From Lachnospiraceae bacterium (GTDB lineage Bacteria; Bacillota; Clostridia; Lachnospirales; Lachnospiraceae): a stretch of 64,000 bases of DNA. The first letter of the stretch is position 1. Every line of letters begins with the position of its first letter. The stretch is taken from contig JAFSYI010000061.1 of assembly GCA_017450065.1 (NCBI GenBank), positions 56,849 to 120,848 of the forward strand, in the 5' to 3' direction. Under the pieces are notes generated by a model. The model searched no databases. It had not been told where the DNA came from and saw only the letters and a list, made by a program, of their open reading frames with translations. Positions 27,488 through 36,502 of the stretch are shown one piece after another. Both the position numbers and the translations under genes were made by a program.

Positions 27488-27730
27488 ATGAAGGATGAGA
27501 AAAATATCAGGGAAGAAGATATTGATATAGACTATCTGATAAGTAGCGGAAATCTTAAGGATGCCCTTATAGAGATCCGTAGAAAGACGGGTATGAACAG
27601 GAAGGCGTTCGCCGATTACTTTAAGATTCCGTACAGAACAGTTCAGGACTGGGAGCTGGGGAATCGCCAGATGCCTGCTTATCTTTTCGAATTAATGAAG
27701 TACAAGCTGGACAAGGAAAATAAGGATTAG
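27488..27730 (+). CDS. Small helix-turn-helix protein
   Basis: An 80-residue protein with an XRE/YiaG-style HTH in 'ALIEIRRKTGMNRKAFADYFKIPYRTVQDWELGNRQMPAYL' (recognition helix around 'IPYRTVQDWE'). AGGGGG lies 9 bases before the ATG. It lies 20 bp upstream of a two-gene VapD-type module and could be its antitoxin or its repressor. Such minimal HTH proteins are common beside toxin-antitoxin genes in Clostridia. Confidence 0.8.
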   Translation: MKDEKNIREEDIDIDYLISSGNLKDALIEIRRKTGMNRKAFADYFKIPYRTVQDWELGNRQMPAYLFELMKYKLDKENKD

Positions 27731-27750
27731 CAAATATATTAGGAGGTCAT

Positions 27751-28077
27751 ATGCAAAAATTACGTATATTGATGAATGAAGACAAGATCATGAGAGAAAA
27801 TATTTATAGTCTTAATGAAATAAACAGATATATAAAGAAACTTATAGATAAAAGGAATATGTTTTTGGATAGTACCGGGTGGTATACGAATGGAGATTTT
27901 GTTAAATGTGGATCTTTAATTGCGACTTTGCGTGAAAAAGAATGGTTTTTGGATAATGTTAAAGAGTGGTTTTGGTATGATGACAAATTTGACTCCGTAG
28001 AGAATTTATTAGAACATTATAGACAGGATAGAAATAGGGTATATGCAAAATCCATTAAGAATGTTATATGCTGTTAA
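27751..28077 (+). CDS. Hypothetical protein, probable partner (antitoxin) of VapD-like protein
   Basis: A 108-residue protein with a strong AGGAGG four bases before the ATG. No family recognised. It is rich in Lys/Asn/Trp/Tyr, with aromatic 'KEWFLDNVKEWFWYDDKFDS', and has a lower GC content than its neighbours by eye. It overlaps the VapD-like gene by 35 bases. Gene order, size and overlap are those of a toxin-antitoxin pair, which is the only basis for the antitoxin call. Confidence 0.6.
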   Translation: MQKLRILMNEDKIMRENIYSLNEINRYIKKLIDKRNMFLDSTGWYTNGDFVKCGSLIATLREKEWFLDNVKEWFWYDDKFDSVENLLEHYRQDRNRVYAKSIKNVICC

Positions 28078-28372
28078 TTTTGATTTGAGTATATCCGCAC
28101 TTAGAACCCATTACTCTAAGACATGTCCCAAGAATGCATATCGAGAAATTGAGAGATATATGAAGGCAAATGGTTTCAGTCACAGGCAATGGTCAGGTTA
28201 TGTTTCAGATAAAAAACTGACTATGGCTGAAATGGTGGATTTTACAATAGATATTCATAGAGAATTTCCATGGCTATATGATTGTGAAGTTAAAATGGAT
28301 GCTACAGTATTAACGGAAGTTTATGATCTTAAAGAATTAATGAGAATATATTTGGAAGAAGGAAATGAATAA
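28043..28372 (+). CDS. VapD-like (Cas2-fold) ribonuclease toxin candidate
   Basis: A 109-residue protein. From residue 7 it reads MLYAVNFDLS, matching the VapD/Cas2 beta-alpha-beta start with the metal-binding Asp in the F-D-L motif. 'AYREIERYMKANGFSHRQWSGYVSD' matches the second strand ('GF..Q.S.Y') of VapD. VapD proteins are dimeric mRNA endonucleases in toxin-antitoxin systems of Haemophilus and Helicobacter. Two starts are possible: 28043 has AGGG upstream, and 28061 matches the family N-terminus. No other cas gene or CRISPR array is near, so this is not an adaptation protein. Confidence 0.75.
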   Translation: MQNPLRMLYAVNFDLSISALRTHYSKTCPKNAYREIERYMKANGFSHRQWSGYVSDKKLTMAEMVDFTIDIHREFPWLYDCEVKMDATVLTEVYDLKELMRIYLEEGNE

Positions 28373-28718
28373 AAGAAAAGTAGGGGCCGAATATGAGGAG
28401 CGAGCTGTAAGATATCTTGCTAAGAATGGGATCAGGATAATTGCCAGGAATTTCCGTTCGAGATTTGGCGAGATAGATATAGTGGGTCATGACGGACAAT
28501 ACTACATTTTCTTTGAGGTGAAATACAGGAAAAATAAAAGCTCGGGCAATCCTGCAGAGGCGGTTAATGAACGTAAGCAGTACAGGATTTCGAGAGTGGC
28601 TGATTACTTCAGGGTATACCGTAAGCTTAAGGATTCGGACAGTGTAAGGTTTGATGTAATTTCAATACTTGGAGATGAGATTAAATGGTATAAGAACGCT
28701 TTCTTATATATATATTAG
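28365..28718 (+). CDS. YraN/UPF0102 family endonuclease-like protein
   Basis: A 117-residue protein of UPF0102: 'GAEYEERAVRYLAKNGIRIIARNFRSRFGEIDIVGHDGQYYIFFEVKYRK' shows the GEID...F-x-E-V-K core of a Holliday-junction-resolvase-like PD-(D/E)XK fold. Length is normal. Its ATG overlaps the VapD-like stop by 8 bases, so the housekeeping gene is translationally coupled to the toxin module. It converges with prs: the two ORFs overlap by 4 bases at their stops (28715-28718). Confidence 0.9.
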   Translation: MNKRKVGAEYEERAVRYLAKNGIRIIARNFRSRFGEIDIVGHDGQYYIFFEVKYRKNKSSGNPAEAVNERKQYRISRVADYFRVYRKLKDSDSVRFDVISILGDEIKWYKNAFLYIY

Positions 28719-29911
28719 TTAAGCGGATCCTCCTGATACTCCCTTTTGTTATAGCTTGCAAGGAAGCTGTTTATCTTCTCGGTAGGCGTATGAACATTCG
28801 CAAGAGAAGCATCATGGTTCATGAAGTCTATGATGGATGCGAGGAACTTGCTCATGTTTGCTTCTATGAAATAAGGCCTGTTATAGAGTTCGGGTGTATG
28901 ATAATTTAGATTGGTACATATTATTCTGTCAAAGTAGCATTTCTCGTATGCTTCATCGAATATTTCAAGACCATCTGTAAATAATCCAAAGGTACAGCAG
29001 ATAAATACCCGCTTTGCATTCATGGCTTTGAGCTGATGAGCTGTGTCAAGCATACTTCCGCCGGATGAAATAATATCATCAATAACTATTACATCCTTGC
29101 CGTCTATGTTTTCACCAAGAAATTCATGGGCAACAATAGGGTTTTTGCCGTTGACAATCCTTGAATAGTCCCTGCGTTTATAGAACATTCCCGTGTCTAC
29201 GCCCAAAACGCCTGCAAAATATACGGCTCTTGGAAGCGCACCTTCATCAGGACAGATAACAACAAGATTATCCTTGTCTATCACAAGATCTTTCTCATAA
29301 TGAAGTAAAGACCTGATGAACTGATAAGGAGGCTGGAAATTATCGAATCCGCAGAGAGGTGCTGAATTCTGTACCCTGGGATCATGGGCGTCAAAGGTAA
29401 GAATATTGGTAACGCCCATTTCGTGAAGCTCTTCTATGGCATAGGCGCAGTCCAGGGACTCGCGTCCGTAACGCTTATGCTGACGGCTTTCATAAAGGAA
29501 AGGCATGATGACGGTAAGCCTGTGAGCCTTGCCTGCAGCCGCAGCTATTATTCTTTTGACATCCTGATATATATCGTCGGGGGACATGTGATTGATAAAG
29601 CCGTTGATGGGGTAGGTAAGACTGTGGTTTACAACATCTGCAAGTATGTACAGATCTTTTCCGCGGATTGATTCGTGAAATTCACCCTTGCCCTCACCTG
29701 AGCCGAAGCGTGGACATGAGCAATCTGCAATAAAATCATCAGCCTGATATCCCTGGAACTCGGGTGATTTGATATGCTTCTGGTTTATCTGCTTACGGAA
29801 ATCGATAAGATATTCATTAACCTGTCGTCCGAGATCGGCAATACTGTCATGTATAACCAGCTTGAGAGGGGCAACCTGCATTACATCCTCTAAAAAAATA
29901 CTGTCGCGCAT
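28715..29911 (-). CDS. prs: Ribose-phosphate pyrophosphokinase, long clostridial form
   Basis: A 398-residue enzyme; classical Prs is ~315. It converts ribose 5-phosphate plus ATP to PRPP for nucleotide, His and Trp synthesis. The PRPP loop is VIDDIISSGGSM, the ATP/Mg region 'PFLYESRQHKRYGRESLD' and the regulatory flag-like 'CPDEGALPRAVYFAGVLG'. The extra length is an N-terminal extension and a C-terminal tail, a form widespread in Lachnospiraceae. AGGAGA precedes the ATG. It is divergent from gltX, with a consensus promoter for each strand in between. Confidence 0.88.
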   Translation of the reverse strand: MRDSIFLEDVMQVAPLKLVIHDSIADLGRQVNEYLIDFRKQINQKHIKSPEFQGYQADDFIADCSCPRFGSGEGKGEFHESIRGKDLYILADVVNHSLTYPINGFINHMSPDDIYQDVKRIIAAAAGKAHRLTVIMPFLYESRQHKRYGRESLDCAYAIEELHEMGVTNILTFDAHDPRVQNSAPLCGFDNFQPPYQFIRSLLHYEKDLVIDKDNLVVICPDEGALPRAVYFAGVLGVDTGMFYKRRDYSRIVNGKNPIVAHEFLGENIDGKDVIVIDDIISSGGSMLDTAHQLKAMNAKRVFICCTFGLFTDGLEIFDEAYEKCYFDRIICTNLNYHTPELYNRPYFIEANMSKFLASIIDFMNHDASLANVHTPTEKINSFLASYNKREYQEDPLN

Positions 29912-29947
29912 ATCATATCTCCTGATAACTGTTTTTGTTCCGCAGAT

Positions 29948-29976
29948 ATTATATACACTGAGGAGATTATCGTCAA
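29948..29976 (-). promoter_or_regulatory. prs promoter
   Basis: On the minus strand, TTGACG (29971-29976) and TATAAT (29948-29953) are spaced 17 bp. The -10 lies 37 bp before the prs start codon. Confidence 0.85.
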
Positions 29977-30043
29977 GGCGAAGATGGGAAGAGATTTATG
30001 ATCCTGTTATACCCGTTTTATTCGGGAGGATACTTCGATAATC

Positions 30044-30072
30044 TTGACACGGTTGCAACACGCTCGTACAAT
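30044..30072 (+). promoter_or_regulatory. gltX promoter
   Basis: TTGACA (30044-30049) and TACAAT (30067-30072) are spaced exactly 17 bp. The 5' untranslated region would be ~140 nt. I looked there for a T-box (AGGGTGG...ACCGCG) and did not find one. Confidence 0.85.
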
Positions 30073-30218
30073 GTAATTTATTCGGACCACCCCGGATACT
30101 GTAAATATAAGGCTCCGGACAAGGGATACAGAACCGGATACCCGATATAAGCTTAAGCGGGATATGGAATAGAGCCGGCAGTTATAAATTATTATAATAT
30201 TAGGAAAAGGAAAAAGAG

Positions 30219-31682
30219 ATGACAAAGATAAGAACAAGATTTGCACCTTCACCGACAGGAAGGATGCATGTAGGTAACTTAAGGACAGCACTGTATGCGT
30301 ACCTTATAGCAAAGCATGAGGGCGGTGATTTTCTGTTAAGGATCGAGGATACAGATCAGGAGAGATATGTCGAGGGAGCTGTTGATATTATATACAGAAC
30401 CCTGGAGAAGACGGGGCTTGTCCATGATGAAGGCCCGGATAAGGATGGCGGCGTAGGCCCATATGTGCAGAGTGAGAGGCAGGCATCGGGCATTTATCTT
30501 AAATACGCAAAGCAGCTTATTGAAGAGAAGAAGGCTTACTACTGCTTCTGTGACAAGGAAAGGCTTGAGAGCCTTACTCAGGTGGTTGATGGCAAGGAGA
30601 TCAGTGTTTATGATAAGCACTGCCTGCATTTATCTCAGGAGGAGATAGACAGAAATCTTGCAGAAGGGAAGCCTTATGTTATCAGACAGAATAATCCCAA
30701 TGAAGGTACCACGACCTTCCATGATGAAATATACGGGGATATTACGGTCGATAATGCCGAGCTTGACGATATGATACTGATAAAGTCAGACGGATATCCG
30801 ACATATAATTTTGCGAACGTTATTGACGATCATCTTATGGGCATCACACATGTTGTAAGGGGCAATGAGTATCTGTCGTCATCCCCCAAGTATAACAGAT
30901 TATATGATGCTTTCGGATGGGAGGTTCCGGTGTATGTGCACTGCCCTCTGATCACCGATGAGGAGCATAAGAAGCTGTCCAAGAGATCCGGTCATTCCTC
31001 ATATGAGGATCTTATCGAGCAGGGCTTCGTATCGGAAGCTGTGGTTAATTTCGTAGCACTTCTCGGATGGAGTCCTGAAGACAATCAGGAGATAATGTCC
31101 CTTGATGAGCTTATAAAGAAGTTCGATTACCGTCATATGAGCAAGAGTCCTGCAGTATTTGATTATACCAAGTTAAAATGGATGAACGGCGAATATATAA
31201 AGGCTATGGATTTCGACAGGTTCTATGAGACTGCAGAGCCTTATATAAAAGAGGTTATTACAAAGGATCTTGATCTTAGGAGAATAGCTGAGATGGTTAA
31301 GACCAGGATCGAGATATTCCCGGATATAAAGGAGCATATTGATTTCTTTGAGACGCTTCCCGAATACGATACTTCCATGTACTGTCATAAGAAGATGAAG
31401 ACTAATGAGGAATCTTCACTGGAGGTTCTGAAGGAAGTTCTTCCTCTCGTAGAAGCTCAGGATGATTTCTCCAATGACGCGCTCTATGCCATGCTCAGTA
31501 AGTATGTAGAGGAGAAGGGTGTTAAGAACGGATATGTGATGTGGCCTGTAAGGACTGCACTTTCCGGGAAGCAGATGACTCCGGGAGGCGCTACCGAGCT
31601 TATGGAAGTGCTGGGTAAGGAAGAGTCGGTAAGCAGGATAAAGGATGGGATCTCAAGGCTTGAGAAAGCAGTATCTGCATAA
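30219..31682 (+). CDS. gltX: Glutamyl-tRNA synthetase
   Basis: A 487-residue class I aminoacyl-tRNA synthetase. It begins [15 protein letters not shown], with the HIGH-equivalent HVGN at 17-20. '[12 protein letters not shown]' follows, and the KMSKS-equivalent KLSKR is at 252-256. Length is normal for bacterial GltX. It charges tRNA-Glu, and possibly tRNA-Gln where GatCAB is used, as in most Clostridia. Confidence 0.96.
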   Translation: MTKIRTRFAPSPTGRMHVGNLRTALYAYLIAKHEGGDFLLRIEDTDQERYVEGAVDIIYRTLEKTGLVHDEGPDKDGGVGPYVQSERQASGIYLKYAKQLIEEKKAYYCFCDKERLESLTQVVDGKEISVYDKHCLHLSQEEIDRNLAEGKPYVIRQNNPNEGTTTFHDEIYGDITVDNAELDDMILIKSDGYPTYNFANVIDDHLMGITHVVRGNEYLSSSPKYNRLYDAFGWEVPVYVHCPLITDEEHKKLSKRSGHSSYEDLIEQGFVSEAVVNFVALLGWSPEDNQEIMSLDELIKKFDYRHMSKSPAVFDYTKLKWMNGEYIKAMDFDRFYETAEPYIKEVITKDLDLRRIAEMVKTRIEIFPDIKEHIDFFETLPEYDTSMYCHKKMKTNEESSLEVLKEVLPLVEAQDDFSNDALYAMLSKYVEEKGVKNGYVMWPVRTALSGKQMTPGGATELMEVLGKEESVSRIKDGISRLEKAVSA

Positions 31683-31813
31683 CAGGCGGATAGATTGAAC
31701 ACAGGCTTTAATGATCAAAATAGCGAAAAGAAGAAAACAGCAGATATAAGTAAAGAGTAATAAGAAAAGAGTAATAAGAAATGGGCTTAGGCAAATGCCG
31801 GAATGAGGTGTAT

Positions 31814-32155
31814 ATGGTAAAGGATAAGATCAACAACAGTGAAATCGATGATAATACTCCCGAGGAAGAGATGACAGTCGAGCTGAAGCTTGATGACGGA
31901 AGGATCGTTAACTGTGTCGTGATAACGATTCTTGAAGTGGACGGTAAAGATTATATTGCCCTTCGTCCGCTTGATGAAAAGGGAGAGAACGCAGACGGCG
32001 AAGTATGGTTCTACAGGTATAAGGAGGATGAGAATGATCCCAATGTTGAACCGGAGCTTACTTACATAGAGGATGATGATGAGTGTGATGCCGTGGAGGA
32101 TGCATTCGATGAATTTCTTGACGAGCAGGAATTCCTTCTTGATGAAGATGACTGA
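31814..32155 (+). CDS. DUF1292 family acidic protein
   Basis: A 113-residue very acidic protein of the DUF1292 family: 'MTVELKLDDGRIVNCVVITILEVDGKDYIALRPLDE' and 'VWFYRYKED' are the family core. An Asp/Glu-rich tail follows (residues ~88-113). GAGGTG precedes ATG 31814; the ATG at 31781 has no site and encodes a non-conserved N-terminus. Function is unknown, and the gene is typical of Firmicutes. Confidence 0.85.
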   Translation: MVKDKINNSEIDDNTPEEEMTVELKLDDGRIVNCVVITILEVDGKDYIALRPLDEKGENADGEVWFYRYKEDENDPNVEPELTYIEDDDECDAVEDAFDEFLDEQEFLLDEDD

Positions 32156-32290
32156 GGATGAAAATCGCGGTCATAAAAGTGATAATGATCAGGCAGATAA
32201 CGAGATCTGATAGTGTAAAGCAGATTATGAAGATTGAGAACCGTCATAAGGCTACGGATTCCTTATGACAAATTGCAGGAAAGGGTATAA

Positions 32291-34270
32291 ATGCAGCAAT
32301 TAAATAAAGAACAGCAGACGGCCGTTATGCATAAGGACGGCCCGATGCTGGTACTTGCGGGTCCGGGATCCGGCAAGACAGCAGTTATTGTGAACAGAGT
32401 GCTGCATCTTGTCAGGGATGAACACATTGATCCGTATAATATTCTGGTGCTGACCTTTTCAAGGCTGGCGGCAGAGGAGATGCGATCAAGGTTTATGAAC
32501 CTTGCGGATGCATCATATCAGGTGACATTTGGTACATTTCACGCCATATTTTATCATATTCTTAAACGTCAGGGTCTGTACAGGACCGGTGAAATATTAA
32601 CCCGAAACAAAAAAATATCATTACTTACGATAGCTGCGGGAAAAGTGGGGCTTAAATGCTGCAATGATCCGGAAAAGCTTAACCGCATTATTGAGAATAT
32701 CAGTATAAAGAAGATGGGCTGCGTCAATCCCTTAAATGAACTGAATGATGAGGAAGCGCGCGAACTTGAGCTGGTCTATGAACCTTATAACGCCCTGTGT
32801 AAGTCAGAGGGGTATATAGATTTCGACGATATGGTGAATGAGTGCCTGAAGGCGCTTAAAGGGAATGACAGGATATTAAAAAAATGGCAGGAAAGGTATC
32901 GTTATATCCTTGTTGATGAGTTTCAGGATATTGACAGGAGACAGTATGAGGTACTGCGTCTTCTTGCGGGAGATACGTGTAACATATTCTGTGTCGGCGA
33001 TGATGACCAGTCCATATATTCATTCAGAGGAGCCGAACCTGCTGTTATGAAAAGCTTCGTCAGGGATTATGCCGGGGCCGGGGTTGTTGAATTAAAGCTT
33101 AACTACAGATGCCCGGAGGAAGTCATCAGACATGCCGGAAGACTTATAGGGTGTAACAAAGACAGATTTACAAAACAGCAGATCTGCTACACCGGAAAGA
33201 ATGCCGGGCAGGAAACAAAACGCGGGATTGAATATAAATGCTTCAGAAATCCCGGGGATGAAGCGGAATACTGTGTGAGAATATTGAATGAGATCAAAGA
33301 CGCGGTGGGAGGTAAGAGTAACGCTGATGCCTGCGATCGCGAAAGGACCGGTATATTGTACCGTACGTCCAAAAGTGCCGACATGCTGGAAGAAGCATTA
33401 ATAAGAGCGAATATTCCATACAGAAGAAAAGACAGGACAGGGAACTTCCATAACAGGGAATGGGTCTGTGATGTTACGGCATACCTTAAGCTCGCATACG
33501 GTAAGGGATATGATGATAACAGGGATGAGCTTTTCAGGATCCTTAACCGGCCTGAGAGAGGTCTCACAAGAGAAAGCATAACCCTTGAACACATAACAGC
33601 TGAAGAGGTACTTGCATATTATCGGAATAACAGGAATCTGACAAAGGTATGCGGTAAACTCTTTGATGATATCAGGTTCTTATCAGGTATGAACTGTTTT
33701 GGCGCAGTCAATTATATAATGAAGGGTATCGGACTTGAAAAATACATTAAAGAGCATTACTTCGGTGACGGGAATGAACAGGATGCCGAAGAAGCCATAA
33801 ATGAGCTGAAGGACAGGGCGAGGAATTACAGCTCCGTGTATGAATGGATCACGCAGTCAGACAAAATGATACAGGATAATGCTGACCGGAAAGCCGGCAG
33901 GAATACGGAACCAAATGACAGACATAGAACAAATGAGGCATTGGGTCCTCATCATATAAGCAGTGAAAACAGGGGAAATGATAAGCAGGGAAACTACCCG
34001 GACATAGAGCTTATGACCATACACGGTTCCAAGGGACTTGAGTTCGATAATGTGATAATGATCGGGCTGCAGGAAGGGATATTTCCGGGGAAAAGGTGCG
34101 AAACCGCCGCACATACGGAAGAAGAGAGAAGGCTTTTTTATGTTGCCATGACGCGGTGCCGCAGAAGGTTGTGGCTTCTTGGCATTCACAGGGATGAATA
34201 TGGCAAGACTGAATCAAGATTCATAAAGGAAGCAGGATTTAATTCCGAAACTGATGGAAGTATAATCTGA
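32291..34270 (+). CDS. UvrD/Rep-type ATP-dependent DNA helicase (superfamily 1)
   Basis: A 659-residue SF1A helicase. Motif I is AGPGSGKT (23-30), motif II is 'LVDEFQDID', motif III 'GDDDQSIYSFRGAEP', motif IV-type 'LNYRCPEEV', motif V 'MTIHGSKGLEFDNVIMIG' and motif VI 'ERRLFYVAMTRCRRRLWL'. It is shorter than PcrA/UvrD (~720-750 aa) and lacks their long C-terminal tail. It probably translocates 3'-5' on single-stranded DNA in repair. A second, housekeeping pcrA is likely elsewhere. Confidence 0.93.
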   Translation: MQQLNKEQQTAVMHKDGPMLVLAGPGSGKTAVIVNRVLHLVRDEHIDPYNILVLTFSRLAAEEMRSRFMNLADASYQVTFGTFHAIFYHILKRQGLYRTGEILTRNKKISLLTIAAGKVGLKCCNDPEKLNRIIENISIKKMGCVNPLNELNDEEARELELVYEPYNALCKSEGYIDFDDMVNECLKALKGNDRILKKWQERYRYILVDEFQDIDRRQYEVLRLLAGDTCNIFCVGDDDQSIYSFRGAEPAVMKSFVRDYAGAGVVELKLNYRCPEEVIRHAGRLIGCNKDRFTKQQICYTGKNAGQETKRGIEYKCFRNPGDEAEYCVRILNEIKDAVGGKSNADACDRERTGILYRTSKSADMLEEALIRANIPYRRKDRTGNFHNREWVCDVTAYLKLAYGKGYDDNRDELFRILNRPERGLTRESITLEHITAEEVLAYYRNNRNLTKVCGKLFDDIRFLSGMNCFGAVNYIMKGIGLEKYIKEHYFGDGNEQDAEEAINELKDRARNYSSVYEWITQSDKMIQDNADRKAGRNTEPNDRHRTNEALGPHHISSENRGNDKQGNYPDIELMTIHGSKGLEFDNVIMIGLQEGIFPGKRCETAAHTEEERRLFYVAMTRCRRRLWLLGIHRDEYGKTESRFIKEAGFNSETDGSII

Positions 34271-34274
34271 TTTG

Positions 34275-34283
34275 TGCTATACT
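34275..34283 (+). promoter_or_regulatory. Extended -10 promoter
   Basis: TGCTATACT gives an extended -10 (TGn plus TATACT at 34278-34283). No good -35 is visible. It lies about 40 bp before the preferred start of the GlgX-like gene. Confidence 0.5.
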
Positions 34284-34324
34284 GTATTAATGTCTAGATA
34301 AATGTGAAAGTTCTGGGAAAACAA

Positions 34325-36202
34325 ATGAGTGATAATTCTGGAAAAGTAATAACAGGCAGTGCATATCCGCAGGGAGCCGGTATGTCGGATGACGGTATAC
34401 AGTTCTGCACTTCCTGTCCTTCGGAAAGAAAGCTGTCGCTTAAGATATATGATAACAGCGGTAAGACCATATACAACATAAACATGAACGAGCACCATGC
34501 CTCCGGAAGTGTGTTTTCGGTTGTCGTAAAGGGGCTCGATCACAGAAAAATATCATATAATTACAGCGTTAATGGCGAGACAGTGAGAGACCCTTACTGT
34601 AAGAGCCTTTCAAACAGGCGTAAATGGGGAGAATTCAGGAACCACACGGAGCACTGTCTGATTTATGACGGTGAGTATGACTGGGAAGGTGATAAACCGC
34701 TTAAGCTGCCATATAATGAAATCGTAGGATATATGCTCCATGTAAGAGGGTTTACAAAACATGTTTCCTCTCAGGTTACGGGACGCGGTACTTTTCTGGG
34801 CTTACAGGAGAAAATACCGTATCTTAATGAACTGGGCATCACACAGGTAGAACTGATGCCGGCATATGATTTCGACGAGTGCGATGTTATCAAGAGCTAT
34901 AAGTCGAGTGAACTTGATGAAGACGGGAATTCAACGGGCGTAGAACGCAGGATAAACTATTGGGGCTTTAAGGCGGGCTCTTATTTCCTGCCCAAACCGC
35001 AGTATTCATATTCGCATGATTCCGTAAAAGAGTTCAAGGATATGGTAAAGGCTCTTCATAAGGCGGGAATAGAAGTGATAATGCAGTTCTATTTCCCGGG
35101 GGAGATCAACCGTAATCTTGTAATGGATTGTCTTATATTCTGGCAGAGTGAATATCATATAGACGGGTTCCATATTTTCGGCAGCCATCTTCCGCTTGAT
35201 CTTATTGCCACAATGCCGAGGCTCACAGAGACCAAGATCTATTATGAAAGATATGATCATGCGGGAATATTTGCAACAGACGGTTGCTGTATTAACGGGT
35301 TCCTGGCCGAGTACAACCAGGATTACCTTACCGACATGAGACGCTTTCTTAAGAGCGATGAGGATATGCTCAATAAGTTCATGTACAGGCAGAGGTGTAA
35401 TCCGCAGGATATTAAGGTGATCAATCATCTCACATCATTTGAAGGATTCACGCTCAATGATCTGGTATCGTACGATTATAAGCATAACGAGGCTAACGGA
35501 GAGGATAATAAAGACGGCACGGGGTACAATTACAGCTGGAACTGCGGAACTGAGGGCAATACGCGTAAGAACGCCATCCTTAAGCTTCGCATGAAGCAGC
35601 TTAAAAATGCATACTGTCTGCTTATGTTCAGTCAGGGAACGCCGATGATCATGGCCGGTGATGAATTCATGAATTCACAGAACGGAAATAACAATCCCTA
35701 CTGTCAGGATAATGAGATAACATGGCTTAACTGGAAGCATAATAACAGAAGCAGGGAGCTCCTTGAATATGTTAAAATGCTCATCGCGTTAAGGAAGGCA
35801 CACAGGATACTGAGAATGCCAAGGGAAGCGACTCTTCTTGATTCAAGATCCTGCGGGTATCCCGATATATCATATCATTCCGAAGCGGCGTGGTATCCGC
35901 AGATGGATACGCATATAAGGCATATAGGAACGATGCTTTGCGGGGAATATGCTGACGGGAACAGGCCTGATGATTATTTCTATATAGCCACAAATATGCA
36001 TTGGGAGGCTCACGTATTTGCACTGCCGAGACTTCCTAAGGATATGGAATGGAAATACTGTCTGGATACCGAATCGGCAGGGGATGAGAAATATGAGGTT
36101 ATCCTTGACGGTAACGGAAATAAACAGGTGGAGGTTCCGCCGAGAACAGTACTTGTACTTACAGGCCGGACTGCAGTTAAGACAGGAAAGAAGAAAAAAT
36201 GA
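34325..36202 (+). CDS. GlgX-like GH13 protein lacking catalytic residues (pseudoenzyme candidate)
   Basis: About 625 residues with the GlgX/isoamylase layout. An N-terminal CBM48-like region (~20-100), a (beta/alpha)8 barrel and a C-terminal sheet are recognisable. The lineage is clear from 'NDLVSYDYKHNEANGEDNKDGT', 'SWNCGTEGN' and 'GDEFMNSQNGNNNPYCQDNEITWLNW'. Yet the GH13 catalytic regions are broken. Region I reads VIMQFYFPGE instead of DVVYNH, and region II reads GFHIFGSH, without the nucleophile Asp of GFRFD. Region IV reads TSFEGF instead of TSHDGF. Only the region III Glu-like residue (IYYERYD) may remain. It may bind glucan without cleaving it. ATG 34325 has GGGAAA upstream; a GTG at 34304 is the alternative. 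Confidence 0.85.
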   Translation: MSDNSGKVITGSAYPQGAGMSDDGIQFCTSCPSERKLSLKIYDNSGKTIYNINMNEHHASGSVFSVVVKGLDHRKISYNYSVNGETVRDPYCKSLSNRRKWGEFRNHTEHCLIYDGEYDWEGDKPLKLPYNEIVGYMLHVRGFTKHVSSQVTGRGTFLGLQEKIPYLNELGITQVELMPAYDFDECDVIKSYKSSELDEDGNSTGVERRINYWGFKAGSYFLPKPQYSYSHDSVKEFKDMVKALHKAGIEVIMQFYFPGEINRNLVMDCLIFWQSEYHIDGFHIFGSHLPLDLIATMPRLTETKIYYERYDHAGIFATDGCCINGFLAEYNQDYLTDMRRFLKSDEDMLNKFMYRQRCNPQDIKVINHLTSFEGFTLNDLVSYDYKHNEANGEDNKDGTGYNYSWNCGTEGNTRKNAILKLRMKQLKNAYCLLMFSQGTPMIMAGDEFMNSQNGNNNPYCQDNEITWLNWKHNNRSRELLEYVKMLIALRKAHRILRMPREATLLDSRSCGYPDISYHSEAAWYPQMDTHIRHIGTMLCGEYADGNRPDDYFYIATNMHWEAHVFALPRLPKDMEWKYCLDTESAGDEKYEVILDGNGNKQVEVPPRTVLVLTGRTAVKTGKKKK

Positions 36203-36261
36203 GAATAACGGATATTATAGCTGAGAGATACGGTAATACGATAAAGGAAAAGGAGAAGGTA

Positions 36262-36483
36262 ATGAAAAGAGTGGTATATGCACTGTACAGGAGAAGAGAA
36301 AAGATTCTTATCCTCCTTGTGGGATTTTTCTTCGGTGTTATCGTCGGTATCTTCCTTGCGCCGGCAAAGAACGGAGTTACGATAGGAAGCTACAACGGAA
36401 ATAACAATGACAGCAGAAAAAAGGAAGAAGAGGAAGAGGAATTCAAAAAGGATCTAGCCATGGAAATGGGAGAACTGAGATAA
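36262..36483 (+). CDS. Small single-pass membrane protein
   Basis: A 73-residue protein with a basic N-terminus and one membrane helix ('ILILLVGFFFGVIVGIFLAP', residues ~14-33), then a charged tail rich in Glu. AAAAGGAGAAGG lies just before ATG 36262, so I prefer it. An in-frame ATG at 36199 overlaps the GlgX-like stop and would add 21 residues. No family recognised. N-in topology is suggested by the Arg-rich start. Confidence 0.7.
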   Translation: MKRVVYALYRRREKILILLVGFFFGVIVGIFLAPAKNGVTIGSYNGNNNDSRKKEEEEEEFKKDLAMEMGELR

Positions 36484-36502
36484 TCGGGAGAGTCGGGATA
36501 AC

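Noticed and set aside
28043-28372. Cas2 of a CRISPR system
   Set aside because: The fold is shared, but there is no cas1, no other cas gene and no repeat-spacer array in the window; VapD motifs fit better.
30073-30218. T-box leader of gltX
   Set aside because: Long leader, but the conserved T-box antiterminator sequence is absent.
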